Of a stretch of DNA of 64,000 nt, positions 9,232-16,724 are shown piece by piece. Position 1 is the first letter of the stretch, and each line of letters starts with the position of its first letter. A model generated the notes under the pieces. That model searched no databases and was not told the origin of the DNA. It was given only the letters and a program-made list of their open reading frames with translations. A program made the position numbers and the translations under genes. This stretch comes from Fusibacter sp. A1 (GTDB lineage Bacteria; Bacillota; Clostridia; Peptostreptococcales; Acidaminobacteraceae): assembly GCF_004125825.1 (NCBI RefSeq), contig NZ_QQWI01000004.1, positions 62,001 to 126,000 on the forward strand. Direction: 5' to 3'.

Positions 9232-10479
9232 CTACTTTGCGATATCTGTTCTATACATCATATCCTTGAACTTGATATGTTTCATTTCCTCATAAACGAG
9301 TGTTCTAGCGGCTTCTATCGTGTCGCCTTTGGCAACCACGCTTAACACCCTTCCGCCGTTTGTCACAATCCTGCCGTCTACTTCTTTTGTTCCCGCATGG
9401 AAGACCACCGCGTTTTTCACTTCTTTAAGGCCTGTGATCTCGTCGCCTTTTTTGTAGGCCTCAGGATAACCTCCCGCCGCCATCACAAGCGTTACCGCAG
9501 CTTCATCAGACCATGTCAGGTTCACTTGATTCAGCTGCTGGGCGACGGTCTTCAACATGACGTCAAGAAGGTCGTTCTCAAGACGCACCATCAGGCTTTG
9601 CGTTTCAGGATCACCGAACCTTGTGTTGAACTCGAACACCTTGGGTTGACCGTCCTTTAGGATCAGGCCGATGAACACAAGTCCCTGATATTCAAGCCCA
9701 TCCGCCTGTAGTCCTTTGATAAAGGGCTGCAGCACTTTGTCGTTGATTGTTTTCTTTATCTCATCCGTATATAGCCTACTTGGCGAATAGGTTCCCATAC
9801 CGCCTGTGTTTAGCCCCAGATCACCGTCATAAGCCCTTTTGTAGTCTTGAGCGCTTTCAAGGGATACTATCGTATTTCCGTCTACAAAGCAAAGTTCGGA
9901 TGCCTCGATGCCCGTCAAAAACTCTTCGATGACAACGATGCTTCCGGCTTCACCGAAACTGTTGCCCACAAGCATGTCCTTGATTGCTTCGACCGCTTCA
10001 TTGGCTGTTTGTGCGATGATTACACCCTTACCGGCAGCCAGACCGTCCGCCTTGATGACAACCGGCAGACCGAAACCAGGAAGCGCGGCGACCGCTTTAG
10101 CCACATCATCAAACCGCCCGTACTTGGCTGTGGGGATATCGTGTCTGAGCATGAACTCTTTTGAATAGGCCTTGCTGCCTTCAAGCCTTGCAGCCTTCTT
10201 GTGGGGGCCAAACGCCTTGATGCCCTTGTCGTTTAATCTGTCTACGATTCCCATACAAAGGGGATCTTCAGGTCCCACCACGACAAACTCGATATTTTCA
10301 TCCACTGCGAAATCGACAAGTCTGTCGATGTCGGTCGCCCCGATATCCACACACTCGGCAATTTCTGCGATTCCAGGATTACCCGGTGCCGCATACAGCT
10401 TAGTCAGCTTCTCACTTTGAGCAAGTTTCCATGCAAGCGCATGCTCTCTTGCGCCACCGCCTATCAATAGTACTCTCAC
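9232..10479 (-). CDS. purD: phosphoribosylamine-glycine ligase
   Basis: Joins glycine to phosphoribosylamine with ATP, giving GAR (step 2 of purine synthesis), in the cytoplasm. 415 residues from a GTG at 10479; a GGAGG lies 8 bp upstream, whereas the ATG 15 bp further upstream overlaps that ribosome site and is unlikely. The mature start VRVLLIGGGAREHA is the family N-terminus. An ATP-grasp domain follows: VVIKADGLAAGKGV, GGMGTYSP, and FEFNTRFGDPETQ with the Mg-binding acidic residues. It is the last gene of the purine operon, 257 bp after purH; the gap holds a candidate plus-strand RNA gene. Confidence 0.96.
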   Translation of the reverse strand: MRVLLIGGGAREHALAWKLAQSEKLTKLYAAPGNPGIAEIAECVDIGATDIDRLVDFAVDENIEFVVVGPEDPLCMGIVDRLNDKGIKAFGPHKKAARLEGSKAYSKEFMLRHDIPTAKYGRFDDVAKAVAALPGFGLPVVIKADGLAAGKGVIIAQTANEAVEAIKDMLVGNSFGEAGSIVVIEEFLTGIEASELCFVDGNTIVSLESAQDYKRAYDGDLGLNTGGMGTYSPSRLYTDEIKKTINDKVLQPFIKGLQADGLEYQGLVFIGLILKDGQPKVFEFNTRFGDPETQSLMVRLENDLLDVMLKTVAQQLNQVNLTWSDEAAVTLVMAAGGYPEAYKKGDEITGLKEVKNAVVFHAGTKEVDGRIVTNGGRVLSVVAKGDTIEAARTLVYEEMKHIKFKDMMYRTDIAK

Positions 10480-10518
10480 ACCATCGTCCTCCATTTATAT
10501 CGTCTCATCCGCATACCC

Positions 10519-10547
10519 TTTACACGTCGGATTGTTTATGGAATAAT
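10519..10547 (+). promoter_or_regulatory. sigma-A type promoter of the candidate RNA gene
   Basis: On the plus strand, TTTACA (10519-10524) and AATAAT (10542-10547) are separated by exactly 17 bp; each differs from consensus at one position. Transcription would begin near 10550-10554, at the foot of the first hairpin of the RNA candidate. Confidence 0.55.
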
Positions 10548-10549
10548 AG

Positions 10550-10738
10550 AAACCCGGACTATTTAAAATAATCCGGGCGAGGTAGAAGTTGGGTAGACTC
10601 CTACCTCTATCCGCAAGAAAATCCTGCGGACCACAAGCGCAGATGTGAGGGTTAATCGACAAAGAGGTAACTTTTTAAGTTAACTCACACCTGCGCGAAT
10701 GTGCAGTGCGAACGTTTCGGGCGTTCGCACTTTTTTTT
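10550..10738 (+). ncRNA. candidate structured small RNA, about 185-190 nt, family not recognised
   Basis: The purH-purD gap has no ORF with a start and ribosome site, but on the plus strand it folds into five hairpins in a row. H1 is 10553-10577 (CCCGGA/TCCGGG). H2 is 10579-10607 (GAGGTAG/CTACCTC). H3 is 10610-10630 (TCCGCA/TGCGGA). H4 is a long interrupted stem at 10637-10696 (GCGCAG/CTGCGC, TGTGAG/CTCACA, TTAA/TTAA) with AGGTAA in its inner loop. H5 is the terminator at 10706-10730. A fitting promoter lies upstream and eight T follow H5, so the transcript would be discrete and would end against the 3' end of purH on the other strand. It does not look like 6S (no closing stem), SRP, tmRNA, RNase P, or ZTP or purine riboswitches. 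A structured leader of purD on the minus strand is an alternative, but the T-run argues for the plus strand. Confidence 0.6.
10706..10738 (+). terminator. intrinsic terminator of the candidate RNA
   Basis: A perfect 9-bp stem (GTGCGAACG/CGTTCGCAC) with a 7-base loop is followed by eight T on the plus strand. On the minus strand the same hairpin is followed by no T-run, so it is directional and does not serve purH. Confidence 0.85.
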
Positions 10739-12266
10739 AATGCTTAAAATGTCTCATTCCGGTGAAGACCATGGCGATTCCATAGGCATTCGCCTTATCG
10801 ATCGAATCCTGATCTTTCATCGATCCTCCAGGTTGGATGATGGCGGTGACACCCGCTTTTGCAGCAGCCTCCACGACATCTTCAAACGGGAAGAAAGCAT
10901 CCGATGCTAGTACAGATCCTCTTGTTTCCACTTCGGATTGTCTGATCGCGTTTTCAGTCGGCCAGATCCTGTTGACTTGGCCAGGTCCAAGACCCACTGT
11001 CTGCAGTCCTTTCGCAAGTACGATACCGTTTGATTTCACGTGTTTTACAACTTTATATGCGAAAATCAGGTCCGCCATTTCTTTTTCTGTTGGTAATCTA
11101 TCGGTTACTGTTTTAAGCTCTGTGTAAAGTTCAGTGTTTTCATCTTGAATCAATACGCCATCACTAAGACGTTTGACATCATAAGTAGGAACCACCTTCG
11201 CAACATCCAGAACCAGCAGTCTGATGTTCTTTTTTTGTGTTAAGATAGCAAGCGCCTCTTCATCAAAGCTTGGAGCGATGACGATTTCTAAAAAGATCTG
11301 ATGTAACTTTTCGGCAGTTTCCACGTTTACTTCACGGTTGAATGCCACAATTCCGCCAAAGATCGACTTAGGATCACAGTCATGGGCTCTAGTATAGGCT
11401 TCGAACACGTCTCGACCGACGCCTACTCCGCATGGATTGGCATGTTTCACTGCGACACATGCTGTTTCTTCAAATTCCCTCACACAGTTGATCGCAGCTT
11501 GTGCATCGTTCAGGTTATTGAACGAAAGCTGTTTTCCGTGAAGCTGCTGGGCACCTGCAAGTCCAATCGTAAGCGGCAGCGCATCTTTGTAGAATACCGC
11601 CTTCTGGTGCGGATTCTCACCATATCTAAGGTCTGACGCCTTATCAAACGCCATCGTCAGTTTTTCAGGATACTGGTTCGCGCCTTCTATGTTTCTTCTT
11701 AGGTGGTCGCTGATCATCGCATCATAATGTGCGGTGTGCTCAAATACTTTCAGTGCGAGCAGTTGCTTTTGATTGAAGGAAATATCCTCTTTTTCAAGAC
11801 CTTCTACGATCCAGGCATAGTCCGCCGGATCAACCGCAACGATTACATCTTTATGGTTTTTCGCTGCAGATCTTAACATGGTAGGACCGCCGATATCGAT
11901 GTTTTCAATCGCGTCCTCCATCGTGCATTCCGGTTTTGACACGGTTTCTCTGAATGGGTACAGATTGATGGCGACAACATCGATCGTAGCGATGCCAAAC
12001 TCATCGAGTGTGGCCATATGCTCTTTGTTCTCTCTCATCGCAAGAATCCCTGCATGAACGACAGGATGCAGTGTTTTCACTCTTCCATCCAGACATTCCG
12101 GAAACCCTGTGATTTCGGTGATGCCTGTGACAGCAATCCCCTTGTCTTTCAAAAGTTTTAGCGTACCGCCAGTCGATACGACTTCAAAACCCAATCGAAC
12201 CAGGTTTGCAGCAAATTCCACAACACCTGTCTTATCAAACACACTAATCAGAGCCCGCTTTTTCAT
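10737..12266 (-). CDS. purH: bifunctional AICAR transformylase / IMP cyclohydrolase
   Basis: Carries out the last two steps of IMP synthesis: formylation of AICAR with 10-formyl-THF, then ring closure. 509 residues from the ATG at 12266, which follows GGAGGAAAGTA. The N-terminal MGS-like cyclohydrolase domain (to about 200) shows VSTGGTLK and KTLHPVVHAGIL. The C-terminal transformylase domain shows RYGENPHQKA, VKHANPCGVGVG, and the terminal PGGSMKD...VFTGMRHFKH with catalytic Lys/His residues. It lies between purN (41 bp gap) and the structured region before purD. Confidence 0.97.
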   Translation of the reverse strand: MKKRALISVFDKTGVVEFAANLVRLGFEVVSTGGTLKLLKDKGIAVTGITEITGFPECLDGRVKTLHPVVHAGILAMRENKEHMATLDEFGIATIDVVAINLYPFRETVSKPECTMEDAIENIDIGGPTMLRSAAKNHKDVIVAVDPADYAWIVEGLEKEDISFNQKQLLALKVFEHTAHYDAMISDHLRRNIEGANQYPEKLTMAFDKASDLRYGENPHQKAVFYKDALPLTIGLAGAQQLHGKQLSFNNLNDAQAAINCVREFEETACVAVKHANPCGVGVGRDVFEAYTRAHDCDPKSIFGGIVAFNREVNVETAEKLHQIFLEIVIAPSFDEEALAILTQKKNIRLLVLDVAKVVPTYDVKRLSDGVLIQDENTELYTELKTVTDRLPTEKEMADLIFAYKVVKHVKSNGIVLAKGLQTVGLGPGQVNRIWPTENAIRQSEVETRGSVLASDAFFPFEDVVEAAAKAGVTAIIQPGGSMKDQDSIDKANAYGIAMVFTGMRHFKH

Positions 12267-12307
12267 TACTTTCCTCCACAAAACACAACGATCGTCCCAA
12301 CGTTAAC

Positions 12308-12934
12308 TTATTTCTTTATAAAGACTCTTTCACCATCAAAGATCACTTCGCCTTTTATCACTGCATCTACGGCTCTTGGTAAAATTCGATGTTCTATCTC
12401 AAGTACTTTTTTCTGAATCGTCTCGGGCGTGTCTTTCAGACTCACAGGGCAGCACTCCTGAATCAGGATGGCACCCGTATCGATGCCGCCATCCACAAAG
12501 TGGACGGTGGCGCCTGTTAGTTTCACACCGCTCTTGTAAACCGCCTCATGCACGTGCATGCCGTAGTATCCCTTGCCGCAAAATGAAGGAATAAGGGCAG
12601 GATGGATATTGAGAATCCTACCTGCATACGCCTTTGTTATTTCTGGGGTCAGGATAGCCAGGTAACCTGCAAGCACGATCAGGTCTATCTTCCTATCTTT
12701 TAAAAGTCCCAACACATCCGCATTGTATGCTTCAGTCGTGCTAAAATCCTTCACTCGTTTGACCACATGGTGTATCTGATGGCTTTTAGCCCGTTCAAAA
12801 GCATAAAGACCAGGCTTTGAACCTACGACAAGATCGATACTGCCGTTTTCGATTTCGCCGCTTAAGGTGGCGTCGATAAGGCTCTGCAAATTGCTGCCAG
12901 AACCCGATACGAAAACAGCAATCCTTTTTATCAT
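12308..12934 (-). CDS. purN: phosphoribosylglycinamide formyltransferase
   Basis: Transfers formyl from 10-formyl-THF to GAR (step 3). 208 residues. It shows VFVSGSGSNLQSL at the start, LIVLAGYLAILTP, then NIHPALIPSF with the catalytic Asn and His, and HFVDGGIDTGAI with the catalytic Asp. No purT is present here, so formyl-THF is the likely donor, which the glycine cleavage system at 42.5-49.2 kb could help supply. Its start overlaps the purM stop by 4 bp (ATGA), a sign of translational coupling. Confidence 0.97.
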   Translation of the reverse strand: MIKRIAVFVSGSGSNLQSLIDATLSGEIENGSIDLVVGSKPGLYAFERAKSHQIHHVVKRVKDFSTTEAYNADVLGLLKDRKIDLIVLAGYLAILTPEITKAYAGRILNIHPALIPSFCGKGYYGMHVHEAVYKSGVKLTGATVHFVDGGIDTGAILIQECCPVSLKDTPETIQKKVLEIEHRILPRAVDAVIKGEVIFDGERVFIKK

Positions 12935-13962
12935 AGGATCACACCTTCAGAACCATTTACAATCGATCCCAGTGTAATGCCATGAACGCCTTCTGATTCA
13001 AGGGTTTTCAGAGTTTTTTCCACATCTTCCTTTGCAATCACGAGTACAAATCCTACCCCCATGTTGAAGGTGTTGAACATATCCGTATCTTCAAGGTTGC
13101 CATACTTCTTGAGCGCCTTAAAGAGTTTTGGTACTTCCCATGAGCTTCTGTCGATTTTAGCGCTGACTCCAGCAGGTAATGTTCTTGGAATATTCTCGAT
13201 GAATCCACCACCTGTGATATGGGCGGCACCCTTTACAGTCACCGTATTGATTACTTTAAGCACAGGTTTCACATAAATTCTTGTAGGAGTGATCAGTGCT
13301 TCTTTCACTGTCATGCCTGTATCGGCAAGTTGATCCTCAAGCGTCAATCCTGCAACATCAAAGATCAGCTTTCTAACTAGTGAGTAACCGTTTGAGTGGA
13401 TTCCTGAAGATGGCAGTCCGATAATCACATCACCCTCTACAATCGTTGAGCCGTCGATGATTTTCTTCTTATCGACCATACCCACCGTGAAGCCTGCCAT
13501 ATCGTATTCGCCATCCGCGTAAAAGCCCGGCATTTCGGCAGTTTCACCACCGACAAGCGCACAACCCGCAAGCCTGCATCCATCAGCGATTCCTTTGACC
13601 AGTGCGGCGGCTTTTTCAGCCTTTAAGGCACCTGTCGCAAGGTAATCCAAGAAGAACAGGGGCGTAGCGCCCTGACAGAGAACATCGTTCACGCACATGG
13701 CGACAAGGTCCTGCCCGACAGTATCGTGTATATCCGTCATAAATGCGATTTTAAGTTTTGTTCCAACTCCGTCGGTTCCTGATACGAGTACCGGTTCTTC
13801 CATGCCTTTCATAGGTAATTGGAACAGACCGCCGAAGCTTCCGATGCCTGTGAGCACGTTTTCGTTGAAAGTGCTCTTCACATGTTCCTTCATTTGCTCA
13901 ACGGCTTTATAGCCTTCTTCAATATTCACTCCGGCGTCTTTATACGTGATTTTTTCAGACAT
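12931..13962 (-). CDS. purM: phosphoribosylformylglycinamidine cyclo-ligase
   Basis: ATP-dependent ring closure of FGAM to AIR (step 5). 343 residues, the usual length. Visible motifs: the N-terminal YKDAGVNIEEGYKA, FGGLFQLP, VSGTDGVGTKLK, DLVAMCVNDVLCQGA, and ALVGGETAEMPGFY, all typical of the PurM/SelD/ThiL ATP-binding fold, and HITGGGFIENIPR in the second half. It follows purF after a 12-bp gap with GGAG at the start and overlaps purN by 4 bp. Confidence 0.97.
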   Translation of the reverse strand: MSEKITYKDAGVNIEEGYKAVEQMKEHVKSTFNENVLTGIGSFGGLFQLPMKGMEEPVLVSGTDGVGTKLKIAFMTDIHDTVGQDLVAMCVNDVLCQGATPLFFLDYLATGALKAEKAAALVKGIADGCRLAGCALVGGETAEMPGFYADGEYDMAGFTVGMVDKKKIIDGSTIVEGDVIIGLPSSGIHSNGYSLVRKLIFDVAGLTLEDQLADTGMTVKEALITPTRIYVKPVLKVINTVTVKGAAHITGGGFIENIPRTLPAGVSAKIDRSSWEVPKLFKALKKYGNLEDTDMFNTFNMGVGFVLVIAKEDVEKTLKTLESEGVHGITLGSIVNGSEGVIL

Positions 13963-13974
13963 AGTTTAAACTCC

Positions 13975-15393
13975 TTAGTTCTTCTCGAACACAAATTTAT
14001 TACCGATGGCAGGTACGGACATCGGGTAATCTCCGTTGAAACAAGCCGTACAAAGCGTGCTGTAATCAGCACCGATCGATTCCACAAGCCCTTCTATGCT
14101 AAGGTAGCCAAGCGAATCGGCGTGGATCATGTCTCTGATCTCTTCTACCGTATGTGTCGCACCGACAAGCTGTTTCTTGCTTGGCGTGTCGATACCGAAA
14201 TAGCAGCTGTGGGCTACAGGTGGTGAGCTCACGCGTACGTGGACTTCCTTGGCGCCTGCGCTCTTAAGCATGTCGACGATACGTCTGCTTGTCGTACCGC
14301 GCACGATTGAATCGTCGATCATGATGATGCGCTTCCCTACTATGTTGTCTGTAAGTACGTTTAGTTTCAGTCTTACAGCTAGTTCTCTTGATTTTTGATC
14401 CGGTTGGATAAAGGTTCTACCCATGTATTTGTTTTTGATCAGACCTACACCATATGGGATACCTGATTCTTCTGCATAACCGATAGCTGCTGCGATGCCT
14501 GAATCGGGCACTGCGATCACAAGGTCTGCGTCCACAGGATGCTGTTTGGCAAGCGAGCGGCCCGCGTTTCTTCTTGCGATATAGACGCTCTGTCCATCCA
14601 TGATGGAATCGGGTCTGGCGAAGTAGACATACTCAAAGGCGCAAACCGCCTTGCGTTTTGACATGCAAACGGTATGGCTATCCACACCGTTTTCGTCGAT
14701 AATGACCATTTCACCCTTGTTGATGTCCCTTACAAACTTGGCACCTACAACGTCAAGTGCGACACTTTCTGATGCGAGTACATAGCCGCCGTCGTCGAAC
14801 TGACCTAGGCAAAGAGGACGAAGGCCATGTGGATCCCTAACTCCTACCAGTTTGTCTTCACAAGTGATCACAAGCGCGTATGCGCCTTCGATTTTTTCAA
14901 GCGCTTTGACGATGCTGTCCTTGTAGCCGAGGCTATAGTGACGTGCGATCAGGTTGGCGATAACCTCAGAGTCGATAGAAGTAGTGAAGATCGAACCCTC
15001 ATCTTCAAGGTCTTCTCTGATTTTTGTGGCATTCACTAGGTTTCCGTTGTGTGCTAGTGCGATCGAACCGCCCTTATATTGCACTACAAGCGGCTGAGCG
15101 TTTGCAACATAGCTTTCACCCGTCGTCGAGTATCTCACGTGGCCTATACCGATATCACCAGTGCCTATTCTTTCTAGGACCTTGTCGTTGAAGACTTCCT
15201 GTACTAGTCCCATCTCTTTGTAATAGCTTGCTTTTCCGTTTCGACTTACCGATATTCCCGCACTCTCTTGACCGCGGTGTTGTAGGGCAACAAGACCAAA
15301 GCAGAGCATTTGTGATAAATGCTCCGCTCCTGATTTATAGATGCCGATGACCCCACATTCTTCTTTTAGCTTATCATCGAATATATGCATCAT
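13975..15393 (-). CDS. purF: amidophosphoribosyltransferase
   Basis: First committed step: transfers glutamine amide nitrogen to PRPP, giving phosphoribosylamine. 472 residues; two adjacent ATG codons (15393 and 15390) follow GGAGGTT and the second has better spacing. Cys13 in EECGVIGIY would be the N-terminal nucleophile after propeptide removal. The PRPP loop is RIIMIDDSIVRGTTS. Four cysteines (VCAFEY, HSCYFG, and two in LCTACF) match those that bind the [4Fe-4S] cluster in the Bacillus enzyme, so an oxygen-sensitive iron-sulphur form is likely. An 8-bp gap separates it from purC. Confidence 0.97.
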   Translation of the reverse strand: MMHIFDDKLKEECGVIGIYKSGAEHLSQMLCFGLVALQHRGQESAGISVSRNGKASYYKEMGLVQEVFNDKVLERIGTGDIGIGHVRYSTTGESYVANAQPLVVQYKGGSIALAHNGNLVNATKIREDLEDEGSIFTTSIDSEVIANLIARHYSLGYKDSIVKALEKIEGAYALVITCEDKLVGVRDPHGLRPLCLGQFDDGGYVLASESVALDVVGAKFVRDINKGEMVIIDENGVDSHTVCMSKRKAVCAFEYVYFARPDSIMDGQSVYIARRNAGRSLAKQHPVDADLVIAVPDSGIAAAIGYAEESGIPYGVGLIKNKYMGRTFIQPDQKSRELAVRLKLNVLTDNIVGKRIIMIDDSIVRGTTSRRIVDMLKSAGAKEVHVRVSSPPVAHSCYFGIDTPSKKQLVGATHTVEEIRDMIHADSLGYLSIEGLVESIGADYSTLCTACFNGDYPMSVPAIGNKFVFEKN

Positions 15394-15401
15394 AACCTCC
15401 G

Positions 15402-16100
15402 TTACAGTCTGTTAAGAACTTCTTGGTATACTGCTTCCACATCGCCCATGTCTCTTCTGAAACGGTCTTTATCCAGTTTTTTATTGGTTTCAACGTCCCA
15501 GAGTCTGCACGTATCCGGTGAAATTTCATCGGCAAGAATAACCTCACCCTTATAAACTCCGAACTCAAGTTTGAAGTCGATCAGTTTCATTCCTCTTTCA
15601 AGGAAAAAGGCTTTCAAGATTTCGTTGATCTGGTGTGTATATTTTTTAATTGTCGCAATTTGCTCAGCTGTTGCAAGCTCCATTGCGATCGCATGGTCGT
15701 CATTGATTAAAGGATCGCCGTAAGCGTCATTCTTATAGCTGAACTCAAGGATCGTGTGTTTGATCTCAGTACCTTCTTCGATACCTACACGCTTTGCCAT
15801 AGAACCTGCGATCACGTTTCTGATGATCACTTCAAGTGGAAGGATTTCAACTGCTTTGACGAGTTGCTCATTGTCGCTGACAAGTTCAATCAAATGGTTT
15901 GGAATTCCCTTTTCAGCAAGCATTTTAAAAATCAGCGCGGACATCTTGTTGTTTACAACGCCTTTACCCACAATCATACCTTTTTTTTCACCGTTGAAAG
16001 CCGTCGCATCATCTTTGTATTCTACCAAGTAAACATCCGCATCATCTGTTTTATAAACTCTCTTTGCTTTACCTTCATATAGCATTTCTAGCTTTTGCAT
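15402..16100 (-). CDS. purC: SAICAR synthase
   Basis: Ligates aspartate to CAIR with ATP. 232 residues, typical length. Motifs: [15 protein letters not shown] at the N-terminus (glycine-rich ATP loop), [39 protein letters not shown], and [13 protein letters not shown] near the C-terminus. AGGAGGATCTATC precedes the ATG. It is the second gene after purE, with an 11-bp gap. Confidence 0.97.
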   Translation of the reverse strand: MQKLEMLYEGKAKRVYKTDDADVYLVEYKDDATAFNGEKKGMIVGKGVVNNKMSALIFKMLAEKGIPNHLIELVSDNEQLVKAVEILPLEVIIRNVIAGSMAKRVGIEEGTEIKHTILEFSYKNDAYGDPLINDDHAIAMELATAEQIATIKKYTHQINEILKAFFLERGMKLIDFKLEFGVYKGEVILADEISPDTCRLWDVETNKKLDKDRFRRDMGDVEAVYQEVLNRL

Positions 16101-16111
16101 GATAGATCCTC

Positions 16112-16603
16112 CTATGCCTTTAGCATTTCTTGAACTTTTGCGTTCTTTGCGTGTACTTCATCAGCCATTTGTTTTTTGAATGCTTTAAAAGCCACTCTAA
16201 GTTCAGGGTACTTAAGTGAAAGAATTTGAACCGCAAGCAGACCTGCGTTTTGAGATCCGTTGATAGCGACTGTCGCCACAGGGACCCCGCTAGGCATTTG
16301 AACCATTGAAAGCAGTGAATCCAAACCATCCATTGTTGAAGACTTGATCGGAAGCCCGATAACAGGCAATGAGGATACGCCTGCGATAACACCTGCAAGG
16401 TGAGCCGCTTTACCTGCACAGCCGATAAAGAGTTCTATACCTTCATCTTCTGCATTCATAACAAATTCGACCGCCTCATGCGGTGTTCTATGTGCTGAAA
16501 GTACTCGCACAACCGATTCGACACCAAATTTGCTTAATTCGTCAATCGCACCTTTTACAACACTGTAATCTGAATCAGAACCCATCAAAATTGCTACTTT
16601 CAT
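16112..16603 (-). CDS. purE: PurE, N5-CAIR mutase or AIR carboxylase
   Basis: 163 residues with [18 protein letters not shown], an active-site loop [15 protein letters not shown], and [21 protein letters not shown]. Class I PurE rearranges the N5-CAIR made by PurK; class II carboxylates AIR directly with CO2. No purK lies in the cluster, and the loop has Lys where class I enzymes I know have Gly (AGGAAHLPG). I therefore suspect a class II-like enzyme, but this rests on memory of the families. It is the first gene of purECFMNHD, with its own promoter upstream. Confidence 0.94.
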   Translation of the reverse strand: MKVAILMGSDSDYSVVKGAIDELSKFGVESVVRVLSAHRTPHEAVEFVMNAEDEGIELFIGCAGKAAHLAGVIAGVSSLPVIGLPIKSSTMDGLDSLLSMVQMPSGVPVATVAINGSQNAGLLAVQILSLKYPELRVAFKAFKKQMADEVHAKNAKVQEMLKA

Positions 16604-16636
16604 ATGCTTACCTCTTTCTTTCTTCCCGTTAATATC

Positions 16637-16665
16637 ATCTTACCAAAGCTCTACTTTTCTTTCAA
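16637..16665 (-). promoter_or_regulatory. purE: sigma-A promoter of purECFMNHD
   Basis: Minus strand TTGAAA (-35) and TAAGAT (-10, preceded by TGG as in extended -10 promoters), 17 bp apart. The start point would lie near 16630, about 27 bp before the purE ATG. The CGAA palindrome and an extra CGAA site (TACGAATT, about 16672-16679) lie just upstream, in place for a repressor. Confidence 0.65.
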
Positions 16666-16700
16666 TACAAATACGAATTATTAAGTTGTTTTAATAAATC

Positions 16701-16724
16701 AATGTTCGTTATATGACGAACATT
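16701..16724. promoter_or_regulatory. PurBox-like inverted repeat (or weak terminator hairpin) after purL
   Basis: A perfect 9-bp inverted repeat AATGTTCGT / ACGAACATT with a 6-bp centre overlaps the purL stop codon. The CGAACATT arms match the CGAA core of the Bacillus PurR box (AWWWCCGAACWWT), and the site lies 36 bp upstream of the purE -35. Repression by a PurR homologue is therefore plausible. As RNA it could also be a hairpin ending purL, but only a weak T-rich tail follows. Confidence 0.5.

Noticed and set aside
10550..10738. 6S RNA, SRP RNA or ZTP/purine riboswitch as identity of the structured RNA
   Set aside because: There is no long closing stem with a central bulge (6S), no SRP tetraloop domain, and none of the conserved ZTP or purine aptamer motifs. 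The T-run points away from purD.
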